A stretch of 64,000 nucleotides of DNA from Aquabacterium sp. (GCA_030654395.1 JAURXM010000108.1:124001-188000); one strand, 5' to 3'. Counted from the stretch's first letter, positions 27,111 to 37,131 are shown. Notes: generated by a model from the sequence alone, not told the origin. Numbers and translations: made by a program.

Positions 27111-27809
27111 ATGACGACGCCTGATGCCCTTGGCATTGAACATTTCATCACGCACGGCGATGCGGTGGGTACGGCCTTGATGGCCATACTGGCTTTGATG
27201 TCGGTGGCCTCTTGGGCCATCATTTTGGTCAAGGGCCTCACGATGCTGACGAGGCAGCGCCGCAGTGCCGTGTTCCTCGCCTTTTTTTGGGATGCGACCT
27301 CTTTGGATCGTGTGGCCGAGCAGGTCACGGATCACACCACCCACGATCCCTTCTCCCATCTCACTAGCCATGCCTTGCATGCGCAGGCCCATCACGCTCG
27401 CTACGGCGCGGCCAAGTTGGCCGATGCGGGCACGTCTGGTGAGTTCATGGCACGCACCATCAAGAAGGTGCTCGATGAAGAGACCACCCGCATGGACAAC
27501 GGCTTGGCTGTGTTGGCCACGGTTGGGGCAACTGCACCTTTTGTGGGGCTGTTTGGCACGGTTTGGGGTGTCTACCATGCGCTGCTGGCCATTGGCGTGA
27601 GCGGTGTCGGCACCTTAGACAAGGTGGCTGGGCCCGTCGGCGAGGCCTTGATCATGACGGGCTTTGGCTTGGCAGTGGCGATCCCTGCCGTCATGGGTTA
27701 CAACTGGTTGACGCGGGCAAACCGGGTGGTGTCAGCCCAGCTCGATGCCTTTGCCTATGAGCTCTACACCTTCGTGTCGATGGGCCAGCCGCTTCGCGTG
27801 GCGGCGTAA
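27111..27809 (+). CDS. exbB: TonB-system proton channel subunit ExbB
   Basis: MotA/TolQ/ExbB-family inner-membrane protein of about 232 residues with three transmembrane helices. The conserved block TVGATAPFVGLFGTVWGVYHAL and the C-terminal GEALIMTGFGLAVAIPAV helix are present. ATG 27111 follows the tonB stop by one base. Confidence 0.93.
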   Translation: MTTPDALGIEHFITHGDAVGTALMAILALMSVASWAIILVKGLTMLTRQRRSAVFLAFFWDATSLDRVAEQVTDHTTHDPFSHLTSHALHAQAHHARYGAAKLADAGTSGEFMARTIKKVLDEETTRMDNGLAVLATVGATAPFVGLFGTVWGVYHALLAIGVSGVGTLDKVAGPVGEALIMTGFGLAVAIPAVMGYNWLTRANRVVSAQLDAFAYELYTFVSMGQPLRVAA

Positions 27810-27820
27810 GGGAGCACAGC

Positions 27821-28231
27821 ATGGCCTTCGCCAGTTTTGACTCCAAACACGCCAGCGCACCCATGGCCGAGATCAACATGGTGCCCTTGATCGACGTCCT
27901 GTTGGTCTTGTTGGTGATCTTCATCGTCTCTGCGCCCATGCTCACGCAGGCCGTGAAGGTGGTGCTGCCCACGGCCAGCTCACAGGTCGTGGATGTGCGT
28001 CCCACCAAAATCGAATTCACCATCGATCAGGCTGGCGCGCTGTACTGGGGCGGCCAAGCCGTCACCCGGGCTCAAGCCATCAGCCGCTTTGAGCTTGAAG
28101 GCCGCAAGCAGCCGCAGCCTGAAGTGCACTTGCGTGCTGACCAGCGTGTGGCGTACCGCCATGTGGCGCAGACCGTCTCTGATGCCTCCAAAGCAGGCTT
28201 GTCCAAAGTGGCCTTTGTGACTGAGCCCTGA
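27821..28231 (+). CDS. exbD: TonB-system protein ExbD
   Basis: ExbD/TolR family, 136 residues. The N-terminal cytoplasmic part is followed by one transmembrane helix with the essential Asp in VPLIDVLLVLLVIF, then a periplasmic domain ending AGLSKVAFVTEP. It works with ExbB as the proton-driven motor. It lies 11 bases after exbB. Confidence 0.93.
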   Translation: MAFASFDSKHASAPMAEINMVPLIDVLLVLLVIFIVSAPMLTQAVKVVLPTASSQVVDVRPTKIEFTIDQAGALYWGGQAVTRAQAISRFELEGRKQPQPEVHLRADQRVAYRHVAQTVSDASKAGLSKVAFVTEP

Positions 28232-28285
28232 GCCTTTGTTGAGCTTTGACTGCTTTCCCGTTTACTTATCCCTGAGATCACGACC

Positions 28286-30475
28286 ATGACATCCTCCATC
28301 AAAGTCCCTTTGAGCCTGCGCGCTGCCGCATTGGCTCTCGCTTGTGGCGCAGCCCCAGCCGCATCCATCGCGCAGAGTGAATCCACATTGGGTGAGATCA
28401 AAGCCACCGCATCACGTGAGCGTGACAACAGCAAAGCGTCCATCGGGGGCAAAGCCGATACAGCGGTGCGTGACCTGCCGCAAACCATCACCGTGCTTGA
28501 GCGAAAAATGTTGGATGCGCAGGCGGCGACATCGCTCAAAGATGCGCTGCGCAACGTGCCTGGCATCACCTTGGGTGCGGGCGAGGGCGGGGTGATTGGT
28601 GACAACATCAATTTGCGCGGCTTCTCTGCCCGAACCGATGTTTACTTAGATGGCTTGAGGGATCGCGGCCAGTACGCACGCGATGTGTTCTCGCTCGAAG
28701 CGGTAGAGGTGCTCAAGGGCGCTTCTTCTATGCTGTTTGGCCGAGGCTCCACGGGCGGCGTCATCAACCAGGTCAGCAAAAAACCGCGCTTGGCTGACAC
28801 GACGGAGATCGGCGCCAGCATCGGCACAGATGGCTATTACAGGGCCACAGCGGATGTGAACCGCCAGTTGTCGGACACCACGGCCGCAAGGGTGTCCGTG
28901 TTTGCGCAGGACATCCACACGACCCGCGATGTCGAGCACCTCAAGGACTTTGGCGTGGCCCCTTCCGTGAGCTTTGGCTTGAACACGCCAACCGAGGTCA
29001 CCCTCGCCGCCTTGATTCAACGCAACCACGATGTGCCTGACTACGGCTTCCCCTTGGTGAGCAGCAACGGTTCAGGCGCCACGCGCAAACCTGTGTCAGC
29101 GGCATCCAACGTGTTCTATGGCTATGACGATGACAAGTTCAAGCAGTCCGTCAATGTGTTCACGGTGGCCTTGCAACACAAGCTATCGGCCGAGACCACA
29201 CTGCGCAACCGCACCCTGTTCAGTGACAACCAGACCGATGCATCCCCCTCTCCCTTAGGTACGGTGGTGAGGGCCGGTGGGGGCACGCCTTCATTCAATG
29301 ACCCTTTGAGTATCTTGAGTGCGCCCCGTCAGGATCGCGACCGCGTGCTCAAGGACCAATCGTTCATCAATCAGACCGATTTGATCATCAAGATCAAAGA
29401 GGGCGAGCGTGCGCACAAGGTGACCTTGGGCTTGGAGTTAGGGCGAGAGCGCAGCAACGAGGACCGCTATGTTTGGAATACCTCAGCAGGTGCGGCGAGC
29501 GTCAATTTGGCTAGCCCTGTGAATGGGCTGCGCACAGGTGATCGGGCCCTGTCTCGCACGGTCAAGACGCAAGCCGATACGCTGGCGGTGTATGCCAATG
29601 ATGAGCTCACATTGACGCCACAATGGAAGCTGGTGGGTGGGCTGCGAGGTGAGCGCTTCAAGGCCAGCAGTGCGCTGCAGAAGTTCGCATTGCCGAGTGG
29701 GTTCACGGCAGATACCACCGTGGCTGCTGCGCCCAAATCAGAGACGCTGTGGAGCCCTCGTGCGGGTGCGCTCTATCAGCCCAACGCGCTGCAGACGTGG
29801 TACCTCTCATACGGCACATCGTTCAACCCATCGGCTGAAACGGTGTCTCAAAGCGCAAGCACCGCGCAATTGGACGCCGAGAAAAACAAATCCTATGAAG
29901 TCGGCCTCAAGCAAGAGCTCATGGACGGTGACCTGACCTTGAATGGGGCACTGTTCCGCACCGATAAAACCAATGCACGGGTGCGCGATGGCGCAGGTAG
30001 CCTTCAGGTCAACGCTGGCCTCATCCGCGTGCAGGGTGTGGAGCTGGCTGCGACGGGCCGCATCAACACAGCTTGGGATGTGTTCGCTGGCTATACCTAC
30101 CTTGATGGCCACATCGTCTCGTCACCAGAGATCGGCACCTCACTGGATGCGGGGGTGGCGGCCCAAGGCAAGCGGGCGCCCAACACCGCACGCCACAACC
30201 TGACCGTTTGGGCAACAGTTCGCCCTGCCGCCATGTTGGAATGGGGCGGTGGCCTGCTGGCGTCTTCAGCGCGCACCTTGAACAATTTTGGCTCAGCCGA
30301 GGTGGGTGGTTTTGTTCGATTCGATGCGACCTTGGCCTATGTTCAGAAGGCTTATGAAGTGCGCTTGAATCTACAAAACCTCACCGACAGGCTGTACTTT
30401 GAAAGCGCCAGCGGTGGGCGTGCCACGCCTGTGCGAGGCCGCACGGCCTTGGCCAGCGTCACTTACCGTTTTTGA
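28286..30475 (+). CDS. TonB-dependent siderophore receptor (Fiu/PiuA-like)
   Basis: Outer-membrane ferric-siderophore receptor of about 729 residues. It has a signal peptide ending SIAQ, a TonB-box-like TLGEIKA, a plug domain (about 50-165) with [14 protein letters not shown] and the [22 protein letters not shown] segment, then a 22-strand barrel ending in TYRF. No STN signalling domain is present, so cell-surface signalling is unlikely. The following piuC gene suggests a catecholate or related iron chelator, as in the fiu-ybiX and piuA-piuC pairs. The exact ligand is unknown. Confidence 0.9.
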   Translation: MTSSIKVPLSLRAAALALACGAAPAASIAQSESTLGEIKATASRERDNSKASIGGKADTAVRDLPQTITVLERKMLDAQAATSLKDALRNVPGITLGAGEGGVIGDNINLRGFSARTDVYLDGLRDRGQYARDVFSLEAVEVLKGASSMLFGRGSTGGVINQVSKKPRLADTTEIGASIGTDGYYRATADVNRQLSDTTAARVSVFAQDIHTTRDVEHLKDFGVAPSVSFGLNTPTEVTLAALIQRNHDVPDYGFPLVSSNGSGATRKPVSAASNVFYGYDDDKFKQSVNVFTVALQHKLSAETTLRNRTLFSDNQTDASPSPLGTVVRAGGGTPSFNDPLSILSAPRQDRDRVLKDQSFINQTDLIIKIKEGERAHKVTLGLELGRERSNEDRYVWNTSAGAASVNLASPVNGLRTGDRALSRTVKTQADTLAVYANDELTLTPQWKLVGGLRGERFKASSALQKFALPSGFTADTTVAAAPKSETLWSPRAGALYQPNALQTWYLSYGTSFNPSAETVSQSASTAQLDAEKNKSYEVGLKQELMDGDLTLNGALFRTDKTNARVRDGAGSLQVNAGLIRVQGVELAATGRINTAWDVFAGYTYLDGHIVSSPEIGTSLDAGVAAQGKRAPNTARHNLTVWATVRPAAMLEWGGGLLASSARTLNNFGSAEVGGFVRFDATLAYVQKAYEVRLNLQNLTDRLYFESASGGRATPVRGRTALASVTYRF

Positions 30476-30483
30476 GTTGGACC

Positions 30484-31164
30484 ATGTTGTTGCATATCCC
30501 TGGTGTGCTGAGCACCGAACAAGTCAAAGCCATGCGCCATCGCCTTGATACGGTGGGGGACTCAAACATAGAAGGGTGGGTCGATGGCCGCGTCACGGCG
30601 GGGCACCAAGGCCAGTCTGTCAAGCGCAATCAGCAACTGGCCGAGCAATCTGCCTTGGCTCAAATGCTAGGGGGCTTGATCTTGGCTGAGCTGGAGCGCC
30701 ATCCGCTGTTCATCAGTGCCACCTTGCCAAGCCGCGTCTACCCGCCCATGTTCAATCGCTATGGGCCAGGCATGGCCTTTGGCAACCATGTGGATGGGGC
30801 GATCCGTTTGATGCCCGGCACGGGGGTGAAGCTGAGAACGGACGTGTCGGCCACCCTGTTTTTGACTGACCCCAGTGACTATGACGGTGGTGAGTTGTTG
30901 ATCGAGGACACCTTCGGTGCGCAGGCCGTCAAGCTGCCTGCCGGTGACATGGTCATCTACCCGTCTAACAGCGTGCACCGCGTGTCGCCCGTGACCAGAG
31001 GGGAGCGTGTGGCCAGCTTCTTCTGGATCGAAAGCATGGTGCGCGATGACGCACAGCGTACGCTGTTGTTTGATCTGGATCAGGCCATTCAAGGCCTGAA
31101 TCCAGCCTGTGTGCAGTTGACCGGCACGTATCACAACCTGTTGCGCATGTGGGCTTCAACATGA
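30484..31164 (+). CDS. piuC: Fe2+/2-oxoglutarate dioxygenase PiuC/YbiX
   Basis: PKHD-type hydroxylase of 226 residues. The metal-binding HxD motif is in GNHVDGAIR, the distal His in [10 protein letters not shown], and the oxoglutarate Arg follows in [10 protein letters not shown]. Members are encoded next to Fiu/PiuA receptors and thought to act on siderophore-related substrates. ATG 30484 is preferred to the upstream TTG. It overlaps the next gene by four bases. Confidence 0.9.
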   Translation: MLLHIPGVLSTEQVKAMRHRLDTVGDSNIEGWVDGRVTAGHQGQSVKRNQQLAEQSALAQMLGGLILAELERHPLFISATLPSRVYPPMFNRYGPGMAFGNHVDGAIRLMPGTGVKLRTDVSATLFLTDPSDYDGGELLIEDTFGAQAVKLPAGDMVIYPSNSVHRVSPVTRGERVASFFWIESMVRDDAQRTLLFDLDQAIQGLNPACVQLTGTYHNLLRMWAST

Positions 31165-31718
31165 TGATCAAACGCGCTAGATTGATCAAGTTGTTGCGCA
31201 AGGTGCACCTGTGGGTCGGTTTGTGGGCGGCCTTGTTGGCCTTGTTTTTTGGTTTGACCGGCTTTTTACTGAACCACCGCAGCGTGTTGAAGATCCCGGC
31301 GGCGCAAACACAAGAATCAAGCCTTGAGCTGGCTTGGCCCAGCCCAGCGCCAGCCAATGCGAGGGAGCTGGCTGACTGGTTGTCGCGCGAGCTTAAGCTG
31401 GATCAGCCTGCCCAGCGTGTGCGCAGCGAGGCGGCCAAGCCAGTGCCATGGGGCGACAAAACCCACCAGCAGCCTGCGCATTGGATGGTCAGTTTTGTGT
31501 CACCTGCCAGCCAGGTGCAGGCTGACTATTGGGTGGGCAATGCCTACATCACGGTCAAGCGTACGGACAACAACGTATTTGCCATGCTCAATGCGTTGCA
31601 CAAAGGGGGCGGTTTGGGTGTGTGGTGGATACTATTGGCAGACAGCTTGGCCGTCAGCCTCGTCATTTTGTCGTTGACCGGGATGTGGTTATGGGTGTTG
31701 ATGCGAAAGCGTCGTTAG
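31161..31718 (+). CDS. PepSY-associated membrane protein
   Basis: About 185 residues with an N-terminal transmembrane helix ([27 protein letters not shown], a pattern shared by PepSY-TM proteins), a periplasmic domain, and a second helix near the C-terminus. Related proteins encoded beside siderophore receptors are thought to reduce or handle ferric chelates in the periplasm; this role is inferred. Its ATG overlaps the piuC stop (ATGA). Confidence 0.75.
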   Translation: MMIKRARLIKLLRKVHLWVGLWAALLALFFGLTGFLLNHRSVLKIPAAQTQESSLELAWPSPAPANARELADWLSRELKLDQPAQRVRSEAAKPVPWGDKTHQQPAHWMVSFVSPASQVQADYWVGNAYITVKRTDNNVFAMLNALHKGGGLGVWWILLADSLAVSLVILSLTGMWLWVLMRKRR

Positions 31719-31742
31719 TTAGTCGACCAATCAATGGGCATC

Positions 31743-32357
31743 ATGAAACTCTTCATCGACTCAAATTACCTGTCGCCCTACGCCATGTCGGCGTATGTCG
31801 CGCTTCGCGAGAAGGCCATGTCATTCGAGCTTGTCTTGGTTGATTTGCAAAGCGCAGAACATCAAGCGGCCTTCTATGCCGATATCTCGAACACCCAGCG
31901 TGTACCAACGTTCAGCGATAACGGGTTCCATCTTTCTGAATCCTCGGCCATCTGTGAGTACCTCGAAGACTTGCAACCCAGTCCGTCAATCTACCCCTCT
32001 GATCCTCAAGCCAAAGCAAAGGCGCGAGAAGTACAAGCTTGGCTGCGCAGTGATTTGATGCCCATTCGACAGGAACGCTCTACGGAAGTTGTCTTTCTCA
32101 AGCGCTCTCCACCGCCGCTTTCAATTGACGCACAGACTGCTGCCGACAAGCTCTTCAAAGCCGCTGAGCGTTTGCTTCCCGAAAACAGTCAAACGATTTT
32201 TGGGCAGTGGTCAATCGCAGATACAGAACTGGCGCTGATGCTCAATCGCCTCGTCTTGGCTGGTGACAAGGTACCCGTTCGTCTTGCGACATTTGCCACT
32301 TTGCAATGGCAACGTCCAAGCGTACAGGAATGGGTCAACATGCAACGGTCTGTGTGA
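31743..32357 (+). CDS. yfcF: Glutathione S-transferase, YfcF-like
   Basis: About 204 residues. The N-terminal thioredoxin-like domain contains NYLSPYAMSAYVALREK and the glutathione-binding ESSAICEYLED; the C-terminal helical domain includes AWLRSDLMPIRQER and WSIADTELALMLNRLVL. These blocks closely match what I recall of E. coli YfcF, a GST with disulfide-bond reductase and peroxidase activity. ATG 31743 is chosen over ATG 31734. Confidence 0.85.
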   Translation: MKLFIDSNYLSPYAMSAYVALREKAMSFELVLVDLQSAEHQAAFYADISNTQRVPTFSDNGFHLSESSAICEYLEDLQPSPSIYPSDPQAKAKAREVQAWLRSDLMPIRQERSTEVVFLKRSPPPLSIDAQTAADKLFKAAERLLPENSQTIFGQWSIADTELALMLNRLVLAGDKVPVRLATFATLQWQRPSVQEWVNMQRSV

Positions 32358-32385
32358 CGAGGGTGTCGGATGCGCCATGCATCAC

Positions 32386-33129
32386 TCAAACCGGCCCTTG
32401 AAACCGCCCACGTCTGAAGGTCAAAACCAAGGTATCACGCCAGCCGTGATCGCCCACAGGCTGGATGGGCGTTGATTCGTGGATCACCCGTTCATCATCG
32501 AGCAGCAGGGTGCTCCAAGGCTCTTGCAGCGTGAAGCGCACGCCGTTGGGGCCGTCGGCCTCAAAAACGCGGGTTTCACCGCCTTTGACCTGGTGGCGCT
32601 CTAGCATCAGCACGGCCACAAAGTCGACGCCATCGCGGTGGGCGCCTTCAGGGGTTGGCCGGCCAATGCCGCCCGTGGTGTCGACGCGGAACTGGTGCGC
32701 CTCAATGAACCAAGTGGGCGTGGGCTTGGCTTCAGCCAGCAGTGAGCCAATTTGGCGCAGCAGTCTTTGCCAAACCGGGTGTTGGCTGACGGCGGGTGTG
32801 ATGGGCTCAAACCAGCGTTCAAAACCGCCATGCAAGGCGTTGTAGGTGATCGGTTGCCAGTGCGCGCGGTGCGGTGTTTGGGTGAGCTCACCCGTGACCG
32901 TGTCCAGCGTGAAGCAGCTGTGACGGCGAAAGCGGTAGTGTCCGCCATCACGCAGGTGCAGGTCAGGCGGGAGGTCATGCCAGCTCGCGTGCAAGGTGTC
33001 GGCGGTGGCCTGATCTGTGTGCAGCCCGTTCAGCAGGGTGGCGGCGCTGACAATGGCCCAGCCTTGCTGACGCAGTGTCGAGGGGGCCTGGTCCAGCGAA
33101 TCCGGATTCAAGGGGTTGTTCAAAATCAC
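32386..33129 (-). CDS. 2OG-Fe dioxygenase family protein (isoleucine-dioxygenase-like)
   Basis: About 247 residues from an inferred GTG at 33129, directly after the upstream gene's stop. The iron ligands are visible as HRD in EGAHRDGVDF and a later His in VIHESTPI, with an Arg in WRDTLVLTFRR. The fold resembles the 2OG-Fe dioxygenase group (PF10014 type) that hydroxylates free amino acids such as isoleucine. The substrate here is unknown. The longer frame starting at 33222 overlaps the upstream gene and is disfavoured. Confidence 0.7.
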   Translation of the reverse strand: MILNNPLNPDSLDQAPSTLRQQGWAIVSAATLLNGLHTDQATADTLHASWHDLPPDLHLRDGGHYRFRRHSCFTLDTVTGELTQTPHRAHWQPITYNALHGGFERWFEPITPAVSQHPVWQRLLRQIGSLLAEAKPTPTWFIEAHQFRVDTTGGIGRPTPEGAHRDGVDFVAVLMLERHQVKGGETRVFEADGPNGVRFTLQEPWSTLLLDDERVIHESTPIQPVGDHGWRDTLVLTFRRGRFQGPV

Positions 33130-33130
33130 A

Positions 33131-33670
33131 TTAAGGTGCGAGTGTGAGGTTTTTGCCGGACACATTGACTTTGGCACCAACGGCCATTTGGCGTCCGATG
33201 GTGTAGTCGTGCGTGGTGCCATCGTCTAGTTTGACGGTGGTTTTGTACAGGGTGTGCTTTTTGACGTTTTTCTCAACCTCGTTGCCAGCGTAGCCACCTG
33301 CTACGGCGCCGCCCACTGTCAACAAGGTGTTGCCTGCGCCCTTGCCCATTTGGTTGCCGACCAAGCCGCCCAGTACGGCACCGGCTACCACGCCCGCGCC
33401 ACTGCCCTTGCCTTTGACCTCAACGGCGTGCACGGCCTCAACGGTGCCGTGTGTGGCGCTGGCCTTGGATGCCGCTGGCGTCGCTGGTTTGGCTGTGGTG
33501 CCCGCGTGGGCCTGGCTGGCTGCCATCAAGCTGCCAACGACCAAGGTCAGCCCGACCAGCGCCCCGACCACCTTGATGACCAACTGCTGGCGTTGTGCCT
33601 TCGCTGCTGCAGCGCGTGCTGCAGCCGTTTGGCGCGAGGGTGCTAAAAGCAAAGCGGAGCGATACGACAT
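33131..33670 (-). CDS. Glycine-zipper 2TM domain envelope protein
   Basis: About 179 residues. It has a transmembrane or signal segment (about 38-58), an Ala/Thr-rich linker, then a glycine zipper (AGAVLGGLVGNQMGKGAGN and GGAVAGGYAGNEVEK) followed by a small beta-domain. It matches the Rick_17kDa-antigen-like group of envelope proteins. ATG 33670 has an AAAGG-like ribosome binding site. It may be co-transcribed with the 2OG dioxygenase gene, whose start abuts its stop. Confidence 0.75.
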   Translation of the reverse strand: MSYRSALLLAPSRQTAAARAAAAKAQRQQLVIKVVGALVGLTLVVGSLMAASQAHAGTTAKPATPAASKASATHGTVEAVHAVEVKGKGSGAGVVAGAVLGGLVGNQMGKGAGNTLLTVGGAVAGGYAGNEVEKNVKKHTLYKTTVKLDDGTTHDYTIGRQMAVGAKVNVSGKNLTLAP

Positions 33671-33712
33671 GGTTGCGCCTTTAACAGGAGGATGTTGCAC
33701 AGTTTGACACGT

Positions 33713-34135
33713 TCAGCTGGCGCGAACCGGGCGCGGCTTGCCATTGATGTCAATGGCGACGTAAGTGACCTTGGCCTCCGTGACCTTGACCAGCAGGGGA
33801 TCAGCGGGACGGCGTTCAGCCCAGACCTCGACATGCACGCTGACCGATGTGCGGCCAATGCGCTCGACGCGGGCGTAAAAGCTCAGTAAATCGCCGACGG
33901 ATACCGCATTGCGGAAAACGAACTCATCGACCGCCACCGTGGTGACACGGCCGCGCGACACACGCTGTGGCAAGACGCAGGCGGCCAAATCGACCTGCGA
34001 CATGATCCAGCCGCCAAAGATATCGCCGTTGCCGTTGGCATCTTTGGGCATGGGCATCACCCGCATCACCAGCTCCATCTCTGGGTGCAGGTCAGGCGGT
34101 GTCAACAGGGTATTGGGGGACGGGGAAACAGTCAT
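33713..34135 (-). CDS. Acyl-CoA thioesterase, YciA-like
   Basis: A 140-residue hotdog-fold thioesterase that hydrolyses acyl-CoA. The active-site segment DANGNGDIFGGWIMSQVD and the following AVDEFVFRNAVSVGDLLSFYA strand pattern match YciA/acyl-CoA thioester hydrolases. It is divergent from the ABC exporter gene. Confidence 0.85.
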   Translation of the reverse strand: MTVSPSPNTLLTPPDLHPEMELVMRVMPMPKDANGNGDIFGGWIMSQVDLAACVLPQRVSRGRVTTVAVDEFVFRNAVSVGDLLSFYARVERIGRTSVSVHVEVWAERRPADPLLVKVTEAKVTYVAIDINGKPRPVRAS

Positions 34136-34191
34136 GGGACAAATCGGTCAACAATGGACGATTACAACATCAGAGCCAGCATTGTTTCAGA

Positions 34192-36015
34192 ATGCGCCAC
34201 TACATTCCCGCCCCCGCCGTCGAAACCCCGTCATCTGCCACGGAAATACCCCGTTCAGACAAAGACACACTCGCCCATTTGTGGCCCTATCTGTGGGCCT
34301 ATAAGGGCCGGGTGGTGCTGGCGCTGTCCTTCATGATTGGGGCCAAAGTCGCCAACGTGGGCGTGCCCTTGCTGCTTAAAGAACTGGTTGACAAGTTGGC
34401 ACCTGCGGCCAACAGCGCCCAAGCCATGCTGGTCGTGCCAGTGGGTTTGCTGGTGGCTTATGGTTTGCTGCGTCTGTCGACCTCGTTGTTCACAGAGTTG
34501 CGGGAGCTGGTTTTTGCCAAAGCCACGGAGGGCGCGGCACGCAGCATCTCCCTCAAAGTGTTCGCGCACCTGCATGCGCTGAGCCTGCGCTTTCACCTTG
34601 AGCGCCAGACGGGCGGCATGACACGGGACATTGAGCGCGGCACGCGTGCGGTTCATTCACTGATCTCGTATTCGCTGTACAGCATCATCCCCACTTTGAT
34701 TGAAGTGACCTTGGTGCTCAGTTTGCTGGCCATCAAGTTTGATGCGATGTTTGCGTGGATCACACTGACCGCGCTGGTTTTCTACATCAGCTTCACGGTC
34801 ACGGTGACCCATTGGCGCACGCGTTTCAGGCGTGAGATGAATGAGCTGGACTCCAAGGCGCACACCCGTGCCGTTGACTCGCTGCTGAACTACGAGACGG
34901 TCAAATACTTCAACAACGAGGCCTTTGAGGCGCGCCGTTATGACGAGGCGCTGGAGCGCATCCGTGTCGCTGGGGTGAAGACGCAGCAAACGCTGTCCCT
35001 GCTCAATGCGGGGCAGCAAACCATCATCGCCATCGGCTTGATCACGATGCTGTGGCGAGCCACTGAAGGCGTGGTGGCCGGGCGCATGACCGTGGGTGAC
35101 TTGGTCATGGTCAACGCTTTCATGATCCAGCTCTACATCCCATTGAATTTCTTGGGCGTGATTTACCGCGAGATCAAGCAGTCCCTGACTGATTTGGACA
35201 AGATGTTCACGCTGATGCAACGCGACCGCGAGATCGCAGATGCCGTCGATGCCAAGCCGCTGATGCACAAGGGGCCGCCGTCCGTGCGGTTTGACCATGT
35301 TGATTTTGCCTACGACCCGGCGCGCCCCATTTTGCATGACGTGAGCTTCGAGATACCGGCTGGCCAGACCGTGGCTGTGGTCGGCCCATCAGGCTCTGGC
35401 AAGTCCACCTTGGCCCGTTTGCTTTATCGCTTTTATGACGTGCAGGGCGGACGCATCACTGTCAATGGTCACGATGTCAAAGGCCTGACACAAGACAGCT
35501 TGCGCCGCAGCATCGGCATCGTGCCGCAAGACACCGTGCTGTTCAATGACACGGTGGCCTACAACATCGCTTATGGTCATACTGAGGCATCGCACGAGGC
35601 CGTGATCCAGGCCGCACAAGCCGCCCGCATCCACGAGTTCATCAGCAGCACGCCCAAGGGATACGACACCATGGTGGGGGAGCGCGGCTTGAAGCTCTCC
35701 GGTGGAGAGAAGCAGCGCGTCGCCATCGCACGCACCTTGCTCAAAAACCCACCTATCTTGGTGTTTGACGAGGCCACATCGGCACTCGACTCTGCCAACG
35801 AGCGCGCCATACAGGCCGAGCTGTCAGCCGTGGCCCACGGTAAAACGGTGCTGGTGATTGCACACAGGCTGTCCACCATCGTGCACGCACACGAGATTTT
35901 GGTGATGGAGTTGGGCCGGATCATTGAGCGCGGCACCCATCCACAATTGCTTGCCGCTGAGGGGCGCTACGCCCAAATGTGGCGACTGCAGCAAGCCGGT
36001 GGTGCAGTTGGCTGA
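34192..36015 (+). CDS. Atm1/HMT1-type ABC exporter, fused permease-ATPase
   Basis: About 607 residues. A six-helix exporter domain (about 25-330) is followed by a nucleotide-binding domain with Walker A GPSGSGKST, signature LSGGEKQRVAIAR and Walker B ILVFDEATSALDS. The DSLLNYETVKYFNNEAFE segment is typical of mitochondrial Atm1, yeast HMT1 and bacterial relatives that export glutathione-linked or metal-thiol compounds. ATG 34192 is chosen over the longer frame. It is probably a homodimer in the inner membrane. Confidence 0.88.
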   Translation: MRHYIPAPAVETPSSATEIPRSDKDTLAHLWPYLWAYKGRVVLALSFMIGAKVANVGVPLLLKELVDKLAPAANSAQAMLVVPVGLLVAYGLLRLSTSLFTELRELVFAKATEGAARSISLKVFAHLHALSLRFHLERQTGGMTRDIERGTRAVHSLISYSLYSIIPTLIEVTLVLSLLAIKFDAMFAWITLTALVFYISFTVTVTHWRTRFRREMNELDSKAHTRAVDSLLNYETVKYFNNEAFEARRYDEALERIRVAGVKTQQTLSLLNAGQQTIIAIGLITMLWRATEGVVAGRMTVGDLVMVNAFMIQLYIPLNFLGVIYREIKQSLTDLDKMFTLMQRDREIADAVDAKPLMHKGPPSVRFDHVDFAYDPARPILHDVSFEIPAGQTVAVVGPSGSGKSTLARLLYRFYDVQGGRITVNGHDVKGLTQDSLRRSIGIVPQDTVLFNDTVAYNIAYGHTEASHEAVIQAAQAARIHEFISSTPKGYDTMVGERGLKLSGGEKQRVAIARTLLKNPPILVFDEATSALDSANERAIQAELSAVAHGKTVLVIAHRLSTIVHAHEILVMELGRIIERGTHPQLLAAEGRYAQMWRLQQAGGAVG

Positions 36016-36096
36016 TTGACGGGGCGAGAGGTCGGCACATGCGTCATCGTTCACGCGAATGGCATGCGTGTGGCGGGGCCACCTTGTGCTCGCAGG

Positions 36097-36129
36097 GTTG
36101 GGGGGTTACCGTGTCAGTGCCTCCCCAAC
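36097..36129 (+). other. Stem-loop in leader of HD-domain gene
   Basis: Nine base pairs, 36097-36105 with 36121-36129, including one G-T pair, close a 15-base loop. It lies 27 bases upstream of the next ATG and is not followed by a T-run, so it is more like a leader structure than a terminator. Confidence 0.4.
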
Positions 36130-36156
36130 TACAAAAAGCTCTGAAAGTGGCAAGTC

Positions 36157-37131
36157 ATGTCAGCACAGGCCAGCCCGACACACCCTCAGATCGCTGACAC
36201 GGCGCCGAGCCCATCACCTGAGTGGATCAGGTGGACGCAATGGCATGCATTGACCGATACCTTGACGCCTTTGTTGAACGACCCCAAGCAGTCGGCTGAC
36301 TTCCCTGGTGAGATCGGACAGGCCACGCGCAGCTTGATGGACTTGACAGCACAATCGCCGGACATGGCTCTGTTCTTCCTGTTCCATGAACGAGCCGATC
36401 CGCTCGCGCGCTACAGCGTGCTGCACGCCATGCACACCGCCATCTTGATGACCTTGATTGGGCGGCGCAAAGATTGGGGTGGCGTGCGCACCGCTTGCGG
36501 CGTGTCTGCTTCACTCACGATGAACCTGTCAGCGATGGGTTTGCAGGATGTCTTGGCGCGCCAAGTTGAGCCCTTGAGCACTGAGCAACAGGCCCACATG
36601 CAAGCCCACCCGCTGGAGAGCTGGCAACTGCTGCAAGACTTGGGTGTTAGTGACCCTGTATGGCTGGAGGCCGTGGCACAGCATCACGAACAGGCTGATG
36701 GCTTGGGCTACCCCAAGGGCCTGCGAGCTGTGCACCCTTTGGCTGACGCCATCCGAACCTGCGATGTGTTTGGTGCCAAAGTCAGCTCACGTGCCTCGCG
36801 CAGCAGCATGCCGACACCACACGCTGCGGCTGACATCTTCCGTCAGCGCAGTGCTGGCTACATCGGCGCGAGCATCATCGGCGAGGTCGGCCTGTATCCG
36901 CCGGGTAGCGTCGTGGCCTTGGCCTCGGGTGAGCAAGCGGTGGTCGTCGCTCGTACCAGCAAGCCAGAGCAGCCTCAGGCTGTGGTCATCCGCGATGCGG
37001 CTGGGCAGCCGGTTCAAGCATTGGCACGTTGCATCACAGCCGTGGCCAGTTCGCGCCGCATTTTGGGTGTGGCGCGTGATCAGGCCTGGATTGATTTTGT
37101 CAAGCCTGAGGCTTTGATTGATCAAATGTAG
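36157..37131 (+). CDS. Degenerate HD-GYP-like protein
   Basis: About 324 residues. The GYP-type motif remains in modified form (AVAQHHEQADGLGYPKGL), but where active HD-GYP enzymes carry the HD metal pair (a helix like LLHDIGK) this protein has SASLTMNLSAMGLQD. It is therefore probably inactive as a cyclic-di-GMP phosphodiesterase and could serve as a binding or regulatory protein. N-terminal (about 1-60) and C-terminal (about 245-324) regions are not assigned. No transmembrane segment is seen. Confidence 0.7.
   Translation: MSAQASPTHPQIADTAPSPSPEWIRWTQWHALTDTLTPLLNDPKQSADFPGEIGQATRSLMDLTAQSPDMALFFLFHERADPLARYSVLHAMHTAILMTLIGRRKDWGGVRTACGVSASLTMNLSAMGLQDVLARQVEPLSTEQQAHMQAHPLESWQLLQDLGVSDPVWLEAVAQHHEQADGLGYPKGLRAVHPLADAIRTCDVFGAKVSSRASRSSMPTPHAAADIFRQRSAGYIGASIIGEVGLYPPGSVVALASGEQAVVVARTSKPEQPQAVVIRDAAGQPVQALARCITAVASSRRILGVARDQAWIDFVKPEALIDQM

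Noticed and set aside
36016..36156. Cyclic-di-GMP riboswitch upstream of the HD-GYP-like gene
   Set aside because: Part of the sequence (ggggttacc) recalls the 3' end of the class I motif, but the conserved core with gacgcaaagc is absent.
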